Shown here: positions 6,123-6,653 of the stretch, piece after piece | How the letters are laid out: every line of letters starts with the position of its first letter | Numbering within the stretch: the stretch's first letter is position 1 | Origin: Nocardioidaceae bacterium | GTDB lineage: Bacteria; Actinomycetota; Actinomycetes; Propionibacteriales; Nocardioidaceae | NCBI GenBank assembly: GCA_013696015.1 | Contig: JACCZI010000091.1 | Coordinates: 1-6,653, forward strand | Direction: 5' to 3' | DNA: 6,653 nt | The notes under the pieces: model-generated | Told to the model about the DNA's origin: nothing | Databases searched by the model: none | Seen by the model: the letters and a program-made list of their open reading frames with translations, nothing else | Made by a program: the position numbers and the translations under genes

Positions 6123-6323
6123 GCGGCCCGCGAGTGGCGCTGCCCGTGTGTCTCACCCACGGTGATGTTGTGCACCACTCCTGTAGTAATTCGGACATTG
6201 TGCCCCGCGCGTGAGACTGTGGGGCCGCGACCCCCGCTGGACGGACCCGAGACCGTTCAGTGGGGGCTCGTCTGGTTGCGGTGAGCTGTCCCCGCAGCGC
6301 GCGGCGGCTGGTGTGGCGCCGGC
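6123..6323 (-). promoter_or_regulatory. Probable promoter region of the copper cluster
   Basis: These 201 bases separate the DsbA-like stop from the first copper-cluster gene. The half nearer the DsbA-like gene holds the 6231-6266 inverted repeat. The half nearer the copper genes holds the only AT-richer patch (about 6180-6200, minus strand CAATGTCCGAATTACTACAG), where a promoter would be easiest to place. GGTG and CACC flank an eight-base centre at 6161-6176, a weak dyad. I see no well-spaced -35/-10 pair and no sure copper-regulator operator. The call rests on position downstream of a likely terminator. Confidence 0.35.
6231..6266. terminator. Strong inverted repeat, likely terminator after the DsbA-like gene
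   Basis: The arms CCCCCGCTGGACGG (6231-6244) and CCGTTCAGTGGGGG (6253-6266) form a 14-base-pair stem with an eight-base loop. On plus-strand RNA every position pairs, two as G-U. On minus-strand RNA 12 of 14 pair, with two A-C mismatches. The repeat lies 57 bases after the DsbA-like stop on the minus strand. There is no T-run, which is common for GC-rich actinobacterial terminators. Because plus-strand pairing is complete, it may instead stop plus-strand or antisense transcription, or act as a regulatory structure. Confidence 0.6.
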
Positions 6324-6653
6324 TCACGACGCCGGTGCGGCGTCGCGAGCCTCGCTGATCGCCGCCATCAGGTCTTGGGCGCTAGGCACGTTGCCGCCCT
6401 GCCCTATGACGTCCGTGCCGTTGACCCGCACTGTGGGAGTCTGTACGACGCCGTCCTGGCTCGCCGCCTCCGTCGCTCGCGCCGTCCAGTCCTCGTAAGT
6501 GCCGTTGCTGATGCATGCGCCGACGTCACCGCTCGCGCCCGACTGCTCGGCGATCTGGACGAGGTCGTCGCCACTCAGGCCTGGGCCTCCCTCGGCCGGC
6601 TGGTTGGCGAACAGTGCGTCGTGGAACGTCACGAACGTTGCGACATCCGCATC
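6324..6653 (-). CDS. DsbA/thioredoxin-like protein, C-terminal part only
   Basis: This open frame enters from the window edge and ends at TGA 6326-6324, giving 109 visible residues. FHDALFANQPAEGGPGLSGDDL is the helix region typical of DsbA-like (Thioredoxin_4-type) proteins. It is followed by ACISNGTYEDWTARATEAASQDGV and then TPTVRVNG, whose Pro is the expected cis-Pro beside the redox site, and VPSAQDLMAAISEA closes the fold. The catalytic CxxC would lie upstream, outside the window, so redox activity cannot be confirmed. Actinobacterial members are usually anchored in the membrane with the domain outside, acting in disulfide formation or exchange. An internal GTG (6632) is not taken as the start because similarity-like sequence (DADVATF) continues upstream to the edge. 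The gene points the same way as the copper cluster but is separated from it by a 201-base gap with a strong hairpin. Confidence 0.85.
   Translation of the reverse strand, partial: DADVATFVTFHDALFANQPAEGGPGLSGDDLVQIAEQSGASGDVGACISNGTYEDWTARATEAASQDGVVQTPTVRVNGTDVIGQGGNVPSAQDLMAAISEARDAAPAS

Noticed and set aside
6120..6190. Possible leader peptide starting at a GTG just after AGGAG (minus strand)
   Set aside because: AGGAG is only two bases from the first GTG and about 17 from the next, so neither spacing fits translation initiation.
6079..6198. Small minus-strand ORF beginning MSELLQEWC in the gap before the copper cluster
   Set aside because: It has no good ribosome-binding site, uses a TTA codon rare in such genomes, and overlaps the membrane-protein start in another frame.

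Overview
This GC-rich window has dense G/C third positions, GTG starts and long antisense shadow frames, which is typical of a high-GC actinomycete. The gene content fits: a class E-type sortase remnant, a Gly/Asp-rich calcium-binding secreted protein, and a fused CopD/CtaG protein. A Nocardioides-like propionibacterial lineage is plausible, but that is inference. No mobile element, CRISPR array, tRNA or rRNA is visible.

Left part (1-1551, all minus strand). A short-chain dehydrogenase/reductase (757-1551) is followed by the decayed remains of a class E-type sortase (about 211-720). The remnant lacks its N-terminal anchor and changes reading frame twice. Next comes the start of a lipoprotein gene (1-179) that runs off the window.

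Middle (1640-2815, plus strand). A secreted protein transcribed divergently from the SDR carries a signal peptide, an array of RTX-like Asp/Gly nonapeptides and a C-terminal LamG-like domain. It converges with the copper genes, with 35 bases between the two stop codons.

Right part (2851-6122, minus strand). This is a copper-handling/cytochrome oxidase assembly cluster. In transcription order it contains an uncharacterised multi-pass membrane protein, CopC (periplasmic-type Cu(II)-binding protein with a membrane anchor) and a CopD-CtaG fusion. The CopC and CopD-CtaG frames overlap by 8 bases. A likely working model is that CopC binds copper outside the membrane, the CopD half moves or receives it in the membrane, and the CtaG half helps deliver it to cytochrome c oxidase. 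Upstream, and separated by a 201-base gap with a strong 14-bp inverted repeat, is the 3' part of a DsbA/thioredoxin-like gene (6324-6653) cut by the window edge.

I see no clear new multi-gene system. The points most worth a second look are the decayed sortase beside intact neighbours, the uncharacterised membrane protein heading the copper cluster, the RTX-LamG secreted protein, and the hairpin separating the DsbA-like gene from the copper genes.
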